Source: Nocardia goodfellowii
GTDB lineage: Bacteria; Actinomycetota; Actinomycetes; Mycobacteriales; Mycobacteriaceae
Length of the DNA stretch: 64,000 nucleotides
Direction: 5' to 3'
Assembly (NCBI RefSeq): GCF_017875645.1
Contig: NZ_JAGGMR010000001.1
Coordinates: 186,001-250,000, forward strand
Shown here in pieces: positions 46,691 through 55,653 of this stretch (position 1 is the first letter of the stretch; each line of letters opens with the position of its first letter). The notes beneath the pieces were generated by a model. That model saw only the letters and a list, made by a program, of their open reading frames with translations. It was not told the DNA's origin and did no database searches. A program made the translations under genes and the position numbers.

Positions 46691-47566
46691 TCAGCGTTCG
46701 GCGGAGGCCTCCGCGATGAAGGCCGCCATCACGGCGGCGCATTCGGCGGCGTGGGTTTCCAGCAGGAAGTGGCCGCCGTCGTAGACATGCATCTCCAGCC
46801 GATCCAGCACCCGGGCATAGGCCATGATCTCGGGCAAGTCGTAGAATGGGTCGTGCCGGCCCCACAGCACCAGGCACGGCGGCTGGTGCGTGCGGTGATA
46901 GTCGGCCAGCTCGGGGAAGCGAGCAACGTGCGCGCCGTAGGAGGTATAGAGCTGGAATTGGGCCTCGATGCAACCCGGTCGCGACAGCCGTTCCCAGTCC
47001 AGCTGCCAGCCCTCGGGCGGCGGCAGGTCACGTACCCGATCGGGCAGACCGCCCAGGTACTGGTATCTAGTGCTCTCGAAGTTCATCCAGTCCGGCAGCG
47101 CGGCGCGGTTGGCTTCGGAGGGATCGGCCCAATAGGCGCGGGAACTGTCCCACTGGCTGCCCATGCCCTCGTCGTGGGCATTGCCGTTCTGCACGATGAG
47201 GCCGAGGATGCGCTCGGGGTGCCGCGTGGCGAGGTAGTAGCCCACCGGTGCGCCGAAGTCGTGCAGGTAGACGAAGAACTCGTCCACACCGATCAGCTCC
47301 AGGAAGCGCTCGATGGTGTCGGCCTGGTGGGCGAAGGTGTACTCGTACTTGTCGACCGGTGGCGCACCGGAGAATCCGGATCCCGGCAGGTCCGGGGCGA
47401 TCACCCGGCTCACCTCGGCCAGCGGCGTGAGCACGTCCCGGAAGCTGTACGACGAGCTCGGGAACCCGTGCAGCAGCAGCACACACGGCTTGTCCGCGCT
47501 GCCGGCCGCTCGGTAGAAGATCTCCAGTCCGTCCACATCGATACTGTGATGGCGTGGCTTGTGCAC
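46691..47566 (-). CDS. Epoxide hydrolase/haloalkane dehalogenase-type alpha/beta hydrolase
   Basis: A 291-residue protein with HGFPSSSYSFRDVL, DLPGSGFS and the nucleophile aspartate in LHDFGAPVGY, which is the epoxide hydrolase/dehalogenase pattern rather than the serine one. The acid/base histidine lies in DGGHFLLETH. The substrate is unknown. GTG 47566 is used; a TTG at 47578 is possible. Confidence 0.88.
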   Translation of the reverse strand: MHKPRHHSIDVDGLEIFYRAAGSADKPCVLLLHGFPSSSYSFRDVLTPLAEVSRVIAPDLPGSGFSGAPPVDKYEYTFAHQADTIERFLELIGVDEFFVYLHDFGAPVGYYLATRHPERILGLIVQNGNAHDEGMGSQWDSSRAYWADPSEANRAALPDWMNFESTRYQYLGGLPDRVRDLPPPEGWQLDWERLSRPGCIEAQFQLYTSYGAHVARFPELADYHRTHQPPCLVLWGRHDPFYDLPEIMAYARVLDRLEMHVYDGGHFLLETHAAECAAVMAAFIAEASAER

Positions 47567-47638
47567 GCCACTATCCAAACGCGACGCGCCCCGCCGCGCC
47601 GAGAAATCGCGCAGATCGATACGGGATCGAAAACCGCG

Positions 47639-48682
47639 TCAGCTGACGCGGCTCACCGAGACCGGCAGACCGGGGTCGGTGGCGACGGTGAGTGCGGACG
47701 GGCCTGCGCCGCCCGCGATGACGTGGGCGCCGAGCGCCGCGATCATCACCCCGTTGTCGGTGCAGAGCCGGGGCTTGGGCACGCGCAGGGTCAAACCGGC
47801 CGCGGCGCAGCGCTCTTCGGCCAGCGAGCGGATGCGCGAGTTGGCGGTGGCGCCGCCGCCGAGCACCAGGGTGTCCACGCCGATGTCCTGGGCCGCGCGA
47901 ACGGCCTTCATGGTCAGGACGTCGGCCACCGACTCCTGGAAGGAGGCCGCGATGTCGGGGATCGGCAGCTGGTCCGGCGTAATGCCTTGGCGCTGGGCCG
48001 CTTCCACGTGGCGCGCGACGGCCGTCTTCAGGCCGGAGAAGGAGAAGTCGTAGCGGGGATCGCGCGGGCCGGTCATGCCGCGCGGAAACGCGATGGCTTT
48101 CGGATCACCGGTCTGGGCGGCCGCGTCCAGGGCGGGACCGCCGGGATAGCCGAGTCCGAGCAAGCGCGCGACCTTGTCGAAGGCCTCCCCGGCCGCGTCG
48201 TCGACGGTGCTGCCGAGTTCGATAATCGGCTCGGCCAGGTCGGCTACGTGCAGCAGATGCGTGTGGCCGCCGGAGACCAGCAACGCGACGCAGGGTGGCA
48301 TCGGACCGTGTTCGAGGGTGTCCACCGCGACGTGACCACCCAGGTGGTTCAGGGCGTAGAACGGGATATCCCAGGCCGCCGCATAGGCTTTCGCGGCCGC
48401 GACGCCGACGAGCAGTGCTCCGGCCAGGCCGGGACCGATGGTGACGGCGAGCGCGTCCGGCTTGGCGATGCCCGCCACGGACAGCGCCCGCCGCATGGCG
48501 GGCACGATGGCTTCCAGGTGCGCGCGCGAGGCGATCTCGGGAACTACGCCGCCGAAGCGGGCGTGCTGGTCGACGCTGGAGGCCACCTCGTCGGCGAGCA
48601 GCTCACAGGTGCCGTCGTCGTGCCGGCGCACGATGCCGACTCCGGTCTCGTCACACGAGCTTTCGATGCCCATCACGATCAC
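47639..48682 (-). CDS. tsaD: tRNA N6-threonylcarbamoyladenosine transferase TsaD
   Basis: A 347-residue enzyme that moves the threonylcarbamoyl group onto A37 of ANN-decoding tRNAs. It has [14 protein letters not shown], the metal histidines in [18 protein letters not shown], and [11 protein letters not shown]. The GTG start overlaps the rimI stop by four bases; tsaB, rimI and tsaD are contiguous as in other actinobacteria. Confidence 0.98.
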   Translation of the reverse strand: MIVMGIESSCDETGVGIVRRHDDGTCELLADEVASSVDQHARFGGVVPEIASRAHLEAIVPAMRRALSVAGIAKPDALAVTIGPGLAGALLVGVAAAKAYAAAWDIPFYALNHLGGHVAVDTLEHGPMPPCVALLVSGGHTHLLHVADLAEPIIELGSTVDDAAGEAFDKVARLLGLGYPGGPALDAAAQTGDPKAIAFPRGMTGPRDPRYDFSFSGLKTAVARHVEAAQRQGITPDQLPIPDIAASFQESVADVLTMKAVRAAQDIGVDTLVLGGGATANSRIRSLAEERCAAAGLTLRVPKPRLCTDNGVMIAALGAHVIAGGAGPSALTVATDPGLPVSVSRVS

Positions 48683-49194
48683 GACAGCACCTCATCCGGG
48701 AGCGGCAGCGCCGACAATTCGGGCCGCCGCATGGTGTACGCGTCGGCGCCGCTGGGGTGGTAGTAGTTCTTGCGCAATCCGATGATGTGGAAGCCGTGTT
48801 TGGCATACATCGCGATCGCGGGTTCGTTGTCGGTGCGCACCTCGAGGAACACCGGGCCACCGCGCTTGCCGGCCTCCGCCAGCAGCGCCTCCAGCAGCAG
48901 GGTGCCGACGCCACCGCGGTGACAGACCGGGTCGACGCCGATGGTGTGCACCTCGGCTTCGGGATGCTCGGCGTCACCGAGCAACGCCACGCCCGCGTAG
49001 CCGACCATGCGGTCCTGTTCGTCGCGGGCGGTGATGTAGAGATTGTGCTTGGCCGCGAGTTCGGAGCGGAACGCGACCGCCGGCCACGGATCGTCCTCCG
49101 GGAACAACAACTGTTCCAGTTCGACGCAGCGCTCGATGTCCCGGTCGGTCATCGGTTGGATATGGATGTGCCCGGGACGGGTGCCCTGGTTCAC
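48679..49194 (-). CDS. rimI: Ribosomal protein S18 alanine N-acetyltransferase RimI
   Basis: A 171-residue GNAT acetyltransferase with the acetyl-CoA site [20 protein letters not shown] and [20 protein letters not shown]. It acetylates the N-terminus of S18 and other proteins. The GTG at 49194 lies four bases after the tsaB stop; its own stop overlaps the tsaD start. Confidence 0.93.
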   Translation of the reverse strand: MNQGTRPGHIHIQPMTDRDIERCVELEQLLFPEDDPWPAVAFRSELAAKHNLYITARDEQDRMVGYAGVALLGDAEHPEAEVHTIGVDPVCHRGGVGTLLLEALLAEAGKRGGPVFLEVRTDNEPAIAMYAKHGFHIIGLRKNYYHPSGADAYTMRRPELSALPLPDEVLS

Positions 49195-49198
49195 CGGT

Positions 49199-49882
49199 TC
49201 ATGCTCCCGTCCGGTCGAGCGTACGAAAGCTGTTCTCGACGGCGTCGGGACGGCGCAGGTACAACGGCACCAGCGGCTCGGGCACGGCGCGGTCGAGCAC
49301 CTCCCGGGCCGCGGCGCCGACCAGCCCGGCGGGTGACGGCGTCTCCACCGGCAGCACGGCCAGATCGAAAAAGTCCACGTGCGAAGCCGATCCGGCAATG
49401 GCCGTGGCCTCCCCGGAGTCGAGTTCGCCCGGCTTGATCACCCCCGGGCCGGCCACGCGGACGCCGTCGCGATAGCGCGCCCAATACACTTCCCGGCGGC
49501 GCGCGTCGGTGACGACGAGCAGTTCGCGGCCGGGGTTGAGATCCGGCGCGGCGTCGGCGGCGATCGCGTCGAGACTGCAGACGCCGTAGACCGGGATGCC
49601 GAGCGCGTCACCGAAGGCGGCGGCGGTGGCCATGCCGACGCGCAGCCCGGTGAACGGGCCCGGCCCGACACCGGCGACGACCGCGGCGATATCGGTTCTG
49701 GAACGGCCTGCCTCGGTGAGGCATTCGAGGATCTGCGGAGTCAGCACCTCCGCGTGCGCTCGGGGATCCACCCGAACACGCGAGGCGACCGTGCGCAGCT
49801 CCACCGCACCGGCGGTCTGCTCCAGTTCCACCAGTCCCGCCGTAACGGCGGGTGTCGCGGTGTCGACAGCTAGTACAAGCAT
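49199..49882 (-). CDS. tsaB: tRNA threonylcarbamoyladenosine biosynthesis protein TsaB
   Basis: A 227-residue ASKHA-fold partner of TsaD: MLVLAVDTATPAVTAGLV, VVAGVGPGPFTGLRVGMATA, and VTDARRREVYWARY. It stabilises the TsaD/TsaE complex. ATG 49882 marks the family's exact N-terminus. A 145-bp gap separates it from tsaE upstream. Confidence 0.96.
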   Translation of the reverse strand: MLVLAVDTATPAVTAGLVELEQTAGAVELRTVASRVRVDPRAHAEVLTPQILECLTEAGRSRTDIAAVVAGVGPGPFTGLRVGMATAAAFGDALGIPVYGVCSLDAIAADAAPDLNPGRELLVVTDARRREVYWARYRDGVRVAGPGVIKPGELDSGEATAIAGSASHVDFFDLAVLPVETPSPAGLVGAAAREVLDRAVPEPLVPLYLRRPDAVENSFRTLDRTGA

Positions 49883-50027
49883 GATTGGCCCAACGATACC
49901 GGGTGGTACCTCGCCGCGGTGCGGTGCTACCTGCTCGGCGGATACCGCGCGGCCCGGTCCCAGGCCGATCACATTGACGCAGGTCACTACTGGTGGTCAG
50001 GGTGTGCTGGCACACCCTGGCGCGGGC

Positions 50028-50480
50028 TCAGGCTTCCGCCGTGCCGGCGATCCATTCCCACACGGCGGTGCGGACATCGGACTCGGGCTCGCGCGAGAGC
50101 CGCACGCGCAGGTGCCGATCGGCCAGGTGCTCGACGACGCCGAGACCCCACTCGACCACGACCACCGCGTCCTGCAGATCGGTGTCGAGGTCCAGCGCGT
50201 CCAGTTCGTCGAGGTCGCCGCCGAGCCGGTAGGCGTCCACATGCACCAGCGGTACGCCGCGCTCCCCCGCCCGGTGCTGCCGGGCGATGATGAAGGTCGG
50301 CGAACTGACCCGCCCCTGCACGCCGAGCCCCGCCGCGATGCCGCGCGTGAGCGCGGTCTTGCCGGCACCGAGCGGCCCGTCGAGGACGACCAGATCACCG
50401 GCCTTCAGTTCCTCGGCCAACTCCCGTCCGAGCGCCTCGGTATCGGCGACCGCCGAAAGCATTCGCGTCCGCTGCACCAT
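50028..50480 (-). CDS. tsaE: tRNA threonylcarbamoyladenosine biosynthesis ATPase TsaE
   Basis: A 150-residue P-loop ATPase with Walker A GPLGAGKTALTRG, SSPTFIIARQH and VVVEWG. It completes the TsaB/D/E machine encoded just downstream. ATG 50480 is used. Confidence 0.96.
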   Translation of the reverse strand: MVQRTRMLSAVADTEALGRELAEELKAGDLVVLDGPLGAGKTALTRGIAAGLGVQGRVSSPTFIIARQHRAGERGVPLVHVDAYRLGGDLDELDALDLDTDLQDAVVVVEWGLGVVEHLADRHLRVRLSREPESDVRTAVWEWIAGTAEA

Positions 50481-50541
50481 CGCCGACCTCCGATCTCCGG
50501 GTATTCCGTCGATCGGGAGCCTACCGGGGGCGGCGCGTACG

Positions 50542-50736
50542 TCAGCGCCGACGGCGTCGGGTGCGGCGCCAGCCGAAGGGGCCGGGCAGATCCATCGAGG
50601 TGGTCTCCCGGCCGGATGTGCTGGTGGTGTGCCGGGGGCCGCCCCGACCGCCGGTGGTGATCGACAGCGAGCGGCGATTGACGTTCAACCGCACACCCGG
50701 GAAGATCTTGAAGCTCTTACGGAAGGTGAAAGGCAT
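50542..50736 (-). CDS. DUF4236-family small basic protein
   Basis: A 64-residue protein that starts FTFRKSFKIFPGVRLNVNRR and continues with a Gly-Arg-rich stretch, the DUF4236 pattern. The C-terminus ends in an arginine run. Function unknown. AGGAGG precedes the ATG at good spacing. Confidence 0.88.
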   Translation of the reverse strand: MPFTFRKSFKIFPGVRLNVNRRSLSITTGGRGGPRHTTSTSGRETTSMDLPGPFGWRRTRRRRR

Positions 50737-50787
50737 TCGAGCCTCCTTTCATGAGTGGCGTATACCCACGAAAGGTCAAGTGAATCT

Positions 50788-51885
50788 TCAGCTTCCGATC
50801 GACTGCGCGGTGCCGGCGCGATCGGGCGTCAGGGCACCGGCGCGGATCAGCAACTGATGCAGGGCCTCGTTGATGACGTCCGGGAATTGCAGGTGCGGCA
50901 TGTGGGCGGCCTCGCGGAGCAGGATGAGTTCGCTGCCGGGTAGATCACGGTGCAGGGCGCGCGAGTTGCGGAACGGGATGACCAGGTCGTGCAGGCCGGT
51001 GATGATCAGGACCGGCAGGTTGGCCAGGGCCGGGAGGGCGGCCGATTCGTCGTGCAGCGCGAAGACTTTCAAGAATTTGACGACGGTTTCGATCGGGGTG
51101 CGGTCGATCATCAGGGTGGTGAAGCGAGACAGCGTGGGGCTGACCGGGCCGTGGTAGGAACTCACGTGCAGGATCGGAGCGATCACGTGGCGGACGGTGC
51201 TGCGTCCGGCCTGCACCAGCGCCGGCGCGGTGTGCACGGCCAGGCGGAAACCGTCCACGGCGGGGTTGCGCAGCAGCTGGGTGATACCGGCGGCGGTGAC
51301 CTCGGCGGCGGCCGTGGACAGCAGTCCGACGCCGATCACCCGGGTGGCGAACAGCTGCGGGAACTGCGCGGCCGCGGCGAGCACCGCCATGCCGCCGAGG
51401 GAATGACCAACCAGGACAACCGGTCCCGTCGGCGCGGTGGCCGCGACGACGGCGGCCACGTCCCGGCCGAGCTGGGCGACGGTGCAGCTCTCCGTGCTCG
51501 GCGCGCCGGAGTGACCGTGGCCACGCAGGTCGAAGAACACCATGCGAACTCCCGCGCCCCAGCGCTTTTCGAGATCGCGACGCTGGAAGTGCCAAGACTC
51601 CAGGCTGTTACAGAAGCCGTGCACGAAAATCACGGTGACGGGTGCGTCGTCGGGCCCGCAGGTGCGGGTGGCCAGCAGGATCCCGTCCTCGGTGCGCACG
51701 GTGCCCGCGCGGTCGCGCTCGAACAGCGCGAAATCCTCGTCCCGGTACTCGTCGCGCCGCGCGGGCCAGAGCACTCGCGCGCCGATTCGCCGCAGTGCGT
51801 GCGCGCCCGCGAGCGCGCCGACGACCCCCGCCGTGGCCATCCCACCCCGCATGACGGTGCTGCGCTTCGAACGTCGCGATCTCAT
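50788..51885 (-). CDS. Membrane-associated alpha/beta hydrolase
   Basis: A 365-residue protein with a basic N-terminus and one hydrophobic segment (GGMATAGVVGALAGAHAL) followed by a full hydrolase domain: FVHGFCNSLESW, FDLRGHGHSG, nucleophile GHSLGGMAV, acid in TGLHDLVIP and the AAHMPHLQ histidine. It looks catalytically intact; substrate unknown. ATG 51885 follows GAGAGG. It lies between alr and the tsaE block, a place where other actinobacteria also have such a gene. Confidence 0.9.
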   Translation of the reverse strand: MRSRRSKRSTVMRGGMATAGVVGALAGAHALRRIGARVLWPARRDEYRDEDFALFERDRAGTVRTEDGILLATRTCGPDDAPVTVIFVHGFCNSLESWHFQRRDLEKRWGAGVRMVFFDLRGHGHSGAPSTESCTVAQLGRDVAAVVAATAPTGPVVLVGHSLGGMAVLAAAAQFPQLFATRVIGVGLLSTAAAEVTAAGITQLLRNPAVDGFRLAVHTAPALVQAGRSTVRHVIAPILHVSSYHGPVSPTLSRFTTLMIDRTPIETVVKFLKVFALHDESAALPALANLPVLIITGLHDLVIPFRNSRALHRDLPGSELILLREAAHMPHLQFPDVINEALHQLLIRAGALTPDRAGTAQSIGS

Positions 51886-51959
51886 CGGAAACCTCTCAGA
51901 CCAAGCCTGACTACCGTTTCGAGTCGAACACACGCCGTGGGTGCGGACAATGCCGGGGG

Positions 51960-53102
51960 TCACAGCCCGATCGATCGACCTCCGACATGGCGCCGGCGGA
52001 CCCGCGCCCTGGGGGCGCAGACGATCTCGTAGTGAATGGTGTCGAGCAGGTCAGCCCACTCCTGCGGGTGCGGCCCGTCGGGGCCGAAGAGGACCGCGGT
52101 GTCGCCCTCGGCCACGCCGGAGGGGTTGTCGCCGAGATCCACGACGAACTGGTCCATGCAGACGCGGCCGACGCTGCGGTGGCGAGCGCCACCGAGGACG
52201 ACCTCGAAACGTCCGCTCAGCGGGCGGAACACACCGTCGGCGTAACCGGCGGGAATGAGCGCGACGGTGGTGTCGCGCGGGGCGGTCCACGCGTGACCGT
52301 AGGAGACGCCCTCGCCCGCGGCGACCGGTTTCACCAGCGCCACTCTGGCTTGCAGCGTCATCGCCGGGCGGAGCCCGAAATCGTGGGAAAACGGACTGAG
52401 CCCGTATACCGCGATGCCCGGTCGAACCAGGTCGAAGGCGAGGTCGGGCCGGGTGAGCGTGGCGGCCGAGTTGGCCAGGTGCACCAATTCCGGTTCGAGA
52501 CCGTGCGATTTCGCCGCGGCGATGGCCTCCAGGAACCGGTCCCGCTGCACATCGATGAAGGGGTGCCCGGGTTCGTCGGCATGCGCGAGGTGGGAGAAGA
52601 TCGCGCGCAGCCGCACCGTCCGGTCCGCCACCAGGGTGCGCAGGGCCGTGAGCACCTGGGGATATTCGACCGGGGCGATGCCATTGCGATGCAGGCCGGT
52701 GTCGACCTTCAGCGTGACGATCGCCTGCCGCCCCAGCGCGCGAGCAGCCTGCTCGACGGCCCGCAGATGCTGCAGCGAAGACACCCCGAGCTCGATGCCG
52801 GCGTCGATGGCGGCCGCGAAATCGGCATCGGAATTATTGAGCCAGCACAGGACCGGCGCGGTGATGCCCGCCGTCCGTAATGCCAGCGCCTCACCGACCG
52901 TCGCCACCCCCAACTCGGCCGCACCCGCCGCCAGCGCCGCCCGGCCGACCTCGACCGCACCGTGGTTGTAGCCGTCGGCCTTCACCACTGCCATCACCGC
53001 CGCGTCTCCCGCGTGCCGACGCAGGATCCGCACGTTGTGGGCAATGGCATCCAGATCGACGACCGTCTCCACTTGCGCATTCACAGGGACCGATCCTGCC
53101 AT
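51960..53102 (-). CDS. alr: Alanine racemase
   Basis: A 380-residue PLP enzyme making D-alanine for peptidoglycan. Lys41 in VVKADGYNHGA holds PLP, the catalytic tyrosine lies in GEGVSYGHAW, and GYADGVFRPLSG and VGRVCMDQFVVD are typical. ATG 53102 is used; GTG 53084 is in frame. The alr-hydrolase-tsaE order is conserved. Confidence 0.97.
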   Translation of the reverse strand: MAGSVPVNAQVETVVDLDAIAHNVRILRRHAGDAAVMAVVKADGYNHGAVEVGRAALAAGAAELGVATVGEALALRTAGITAPVLCWLNNSDADFAAAIDAGIELGVSSLQHLRAVEQAARALGRQAIVTLKVDTGLHRNGIAPVEYPQVLTALRTLVADRTVRLRAIFSHLAHADEPGHPFIDVQRDRFLEAIAAAKSHGLEPELVHLANSAATLTRPDLAFDLVRPGIAVYGLSPFSHDFGLRPAMTLQARVALVKPVAAGEGVSYGHAWTAPRDTTVALIPAGYADGVFRPLSGRFEVVLGGARHRSVGRVCMDQFVVDLGDNPSGVAEGDTAVLFGPDGPHPQEWADLLDTIHYEIVCAPRARVRRRHVGGRSIGL

Positions 53103-53216
53103 CCCGGCCTCGGCGCTCCCGCAACCCGTCAGCCGAACGGCGCAGGTCAGGTGGCAGCTGTCCGTTTTGTCAGTACTGTGGCTTTCGGGTCGGGTCGATG
53201 ATTAGGAGTCACACAC

Positions 53217-53636
53217 GTGAGTTTGCGTCTCACCTTCGCCCTGGGCCTCACCGCCCTCGGCCTCACCGCACTCGCACCCAGCGCGGCGGCCACGGAACTG
53301 GCCCCCGGTCTCTGGTGTGAGAACTACTCCTGCCGCAACGACACGGACGACATATACCGCGTCGAGGCCGAAGTAACTTGCTGGACTGGAACTTCCACGC
53401 AGACGAGGTATGTCGGGCGCCGCACCACCGAGCCACTGACCTACGTGTGCCCCATGAAGCACGAGCCGGACACCTGGGAGCACCAGCCGCCACAACTGCG
53501 GGACGGCAAATACGAATACGTGCCGCCGAAATTGGTTCCGGGACAGTTCATCCCGCAGTCACCCCTTCACATCGAGTACCGCAGCGCGGTCGTCGACAAC
53601 GACACCGCCCCGGCGCCCTCGGGTTCCGGCGGCTGA
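53217..53636 (+). CDS. Secreted hypothetical protein
   Basis: A 139-residue protein with a signal peptide (cleavage likely after AAA near residue 25), four cysteines in the mature part that could form two disulfides, and a proline-rich end. No known family. GTG 53217 follows TAGGAG. Confidence 0.8.
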   Translation: MSLRLTFALGLTALGLTALAPSAAATELAPGLWCENYSCRNDTDDIYRVEAEVTCWTGTSTQTRYVGRRTTEPLTYVCPMKHEPDTWEHQPPQLRDGKYEYVPPKLVPGQFIPQSPLHIEYRSAVVDNDTAPAPSGSGG

Positions 53637-53640
53637 TCGC

Positions 53641-55107
53641 CTAGGCACTCGCCGTGCCGAGCGCGCGGAGGGTGCCGATCGCGGTCCGGAGCTGAGCTGA
53701 AAGGGGACTCGCGGAAATCGGGGCGGGTGCCGAGTTCCCTTCGTGCGCCGCGAGGTTGGCGGCGAGGGCGTGCGCGCGGGCGGCTGCGGCAGCGGCCCAG
53801 CGCGCGTCCGCGCCGGCGGCGAGCAGCGCGCCGATGACTCCGGACAGGACGTCGCCGGACCCCGCGGTGGCAGCCCACGAACCGCCCGCCTCGTTCACCA
53901 GCACCGGGCGGCCCGGGGTCGCGACGAGGGTGGCTCGCCCCTTGAGAAGCACTGTCAGCCCCCAGGATTCGGCGAGCTCCCGGACGGCCGCGACGCGGTC
54001 GGCACCCAATTTCCGTCCGGTCAGACGGGCGAATTCACCCGCGTGCGGGGTGAGGACCGTCGGGGCCGACCGGCCGCGAACCAGGTCGGGATTCGCGGCG
54101 AGCATCGTGAGGCCGTCGGCGTCGACCACGACGGGCAGGTCCGTGGCGAGAATTTCGGTGAGCCGTTGGTGCGCGTCGGAATCGGTGCCCGCGCCCGGAC
54201 CGAACACCCAGGCCTGTACCCGGCCGGTGGATGAGATGGTTTGGCTGGCAATGACTTCCGGTAGGTGAGCGAGTACCTGCGACGCACCGGTCCCGACGTA
54301 GCGGACCAGCCCGGAAGTGGCCGCTACGGCCGCGCCGGTGCACAGCACGGCCGCACCGGGGTAGGTCGCGCTGCCCGCGCACACACCGACGACGCCCTGC
54401 GTGTACTTGTCATCGGTCGCGTGCGGCACGGGCCAGGCCGCACCGATCGCCGCCGGTGCCAGCGCCACCAGTCCCGGCTCGGGAAGACGTAAACCGATCG
54501 GCACCAACTCGATTCGGCCACACCACGCGGCGGCGAGCGCGTGCACCGGTTTGTACGCACCGAACGCGACCGTGACATCGGCGCGGACCGCGGGACCCTC
54601 GACCGCACCGGTATCCGGATCGACACCACTGGGCAGATCGGCGGCGATGATCGGAACATCGATCCCCGCAACGATTTTCGCCGCTCCGGTCCGCAACGGC
54701 CCCCGACCGGAGATGCCCACGATGCCGTCGATCACCAGGTGCGCGTCGCCGATGTCCGCTCGGACACGACCACCGGTCTGCCGAAACGCGGCCAGTCCGC
54801 GCGCATGCGCCCGTTCGGGATTCAACAACACCGCCGACACCGAGACACCTCGCCGACGCAACATCGATCCGGCCCACAGCGCGTCACCCCCGTTGTCCCC
54901 GGACCCGACCAGCAAGGTGACCGACCGCCCGGCCACGCCGCCGGTTCGTGCTCGCAGCTCTCCCGCCACCACGGTCGCCAGCCCATAGGCGGCTCGCCGC
55001 ATCGGCACACCGTCGGGCACGCGCGTGAACAGCTCCGCCTCCGCCGCGCGGATCTCGTCGGCGGTGAAGTATCCCCGCCGGTCAGCCGCGCCGGAATCCT
55101 GCGCCAT
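53641..55107 (-). CDS. nnr: Bifunctional NAD(P)HX epimerase/dehydratase
   Basis: A 488-residue repair enzyme. The N-terminal epimerase half (to about residue 200) has GSGDNGGDALWAGSML and DLPSGVDPDTG; the C-terminal ADP-dependent dehydratase half has FGPGAGTDSDAH, LTPHAGEFARL, LLKGRATLV and the GSGDVLSGVIGAL end. Together they turn hydrated, damaged NAD(P)H back to the working form. ATG 55107 follows GGAGG. It lies close to alr and glmS as in mycobacteria. Confidence 0.95.
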   Translation of the reverse strand: MAQDSGAADRRGYFTADEIRAAEAELFTRVPDGVPMRRAAYGLATVVAGELRARTGGVAGRSVTLLVGSGDNGGDALWAGSMLRRRGVSVSAVLLNPERAHARGLAAFRQTGGRVRADIGDAHLVIDGIVGISGRGPLRTGAAKIVAGIDVPIIAADLPSGVDPDTGAVEGPAVRADVTVAFGAYKPVHALAAAWCGRIELVPIGLRLPEPGLVALAPAAIGAAWPVPHATDDKYTQGVVGVCAGSATYPGAAVLCTGAAVAATSGLVRYVGTGASQVLAHLPEVIASQTISSTGRVQAWVFGPGAGTDSDAHQRLTEILATDLPVVVDADGLTMLAANPDLVRGRSAPTVLTPHAGEFARLTGRKLGADRVAAVRELAESWGLTVLLKGRATLVATPGRPVLVNEAGGSWAATAGSGDVLSGVIGALLAAGADARWAAAAAARAHALAANLAAHEGNSAPAPISASPLSAQLRTAIGTLRALGTASA

Positions 55108-55227
55108 ACCTGCTCGCCTCCCACGACTCGATCGGAACGTGACCGGGTTCATCGCCCGGACCGACCCTACCGGCCCCGGCGGAAGCCGAGACGGCATGCG
55201 ACGACCCGGCGGCTAGGCTTCGGATTC

Positions 55228-55641
55228 ATGCTGTTCGACAGTCGCGTGAAGTCCCTCCGGGTCGCAACCGGGTTCGCTGTGCTGGGAATGCTGCTGACCG
55301 GCTGCGGATCCGAGGATTCGGGATCCCCGACGACGACAACGGCGGCGCCCACGAGTTCCGCCGTGCGGCCCACGGACACGAAGCCCACCGCGGTCACCGT
55401 CGACGTGGATGACATGAAGTTCTCACCCGATACCGTGACCGTGCGAGTGGGCGACACCGTGACGTGGAAGTTCGCCGACAAGGTGCCGCATTCGGTGCAG
55501 GGCATCGGCGACAAGGCGATGGGCATCAACAGCCCCATCTTCGATCAGGGCGAGTGGAGCTACACCTTCACCATGCCGGGGACCTACCGCTACCTGTGCT
55601 CGCTGCACCCCGAGATGCGGGGAACAGTCACCGTCAACTGA
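55228..55641 (+). CDS. Cupredoxin-domain lipoprotein
   Basis: A 137-residue protein with a signal peptide ending in lipobox LLTGC, a Thr/Ser/Pro linker and a plastocyanin-like domain. Type 1 copper ligands are present: histidine in VPHSVQ and Cys, His, Met in YLCSLHPEM. It should carry electrons or copper on the outer face of the membrane. A TAGGCT hexamer lies eight bases before the ATG. Confidence 0.92.
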   Translation: MLFDSRVKSLRVATGFAVLGMLLTGCGSEDSGSPTTTTAAPTSSAVRPTDTKPTAVTVDVDDMKFSPDTVTVRVGDTVTWKFADKVPHSVQGIGDKAMGINSPIFDQGEWSYTFTMPGTYRYLCSLHPEMRGTVTVN

Positions 55642-55653
55642 TCCGCGCGGCGC

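Noticed and set aside
46415..48763. 782-codon plus-strand frame opposite PPOX, hydrolase and tsaD
   Set aside because: Antisense of three well-supported genes; low-complexity His/Arg/Gly composition typical of GC-rich shadow frames.
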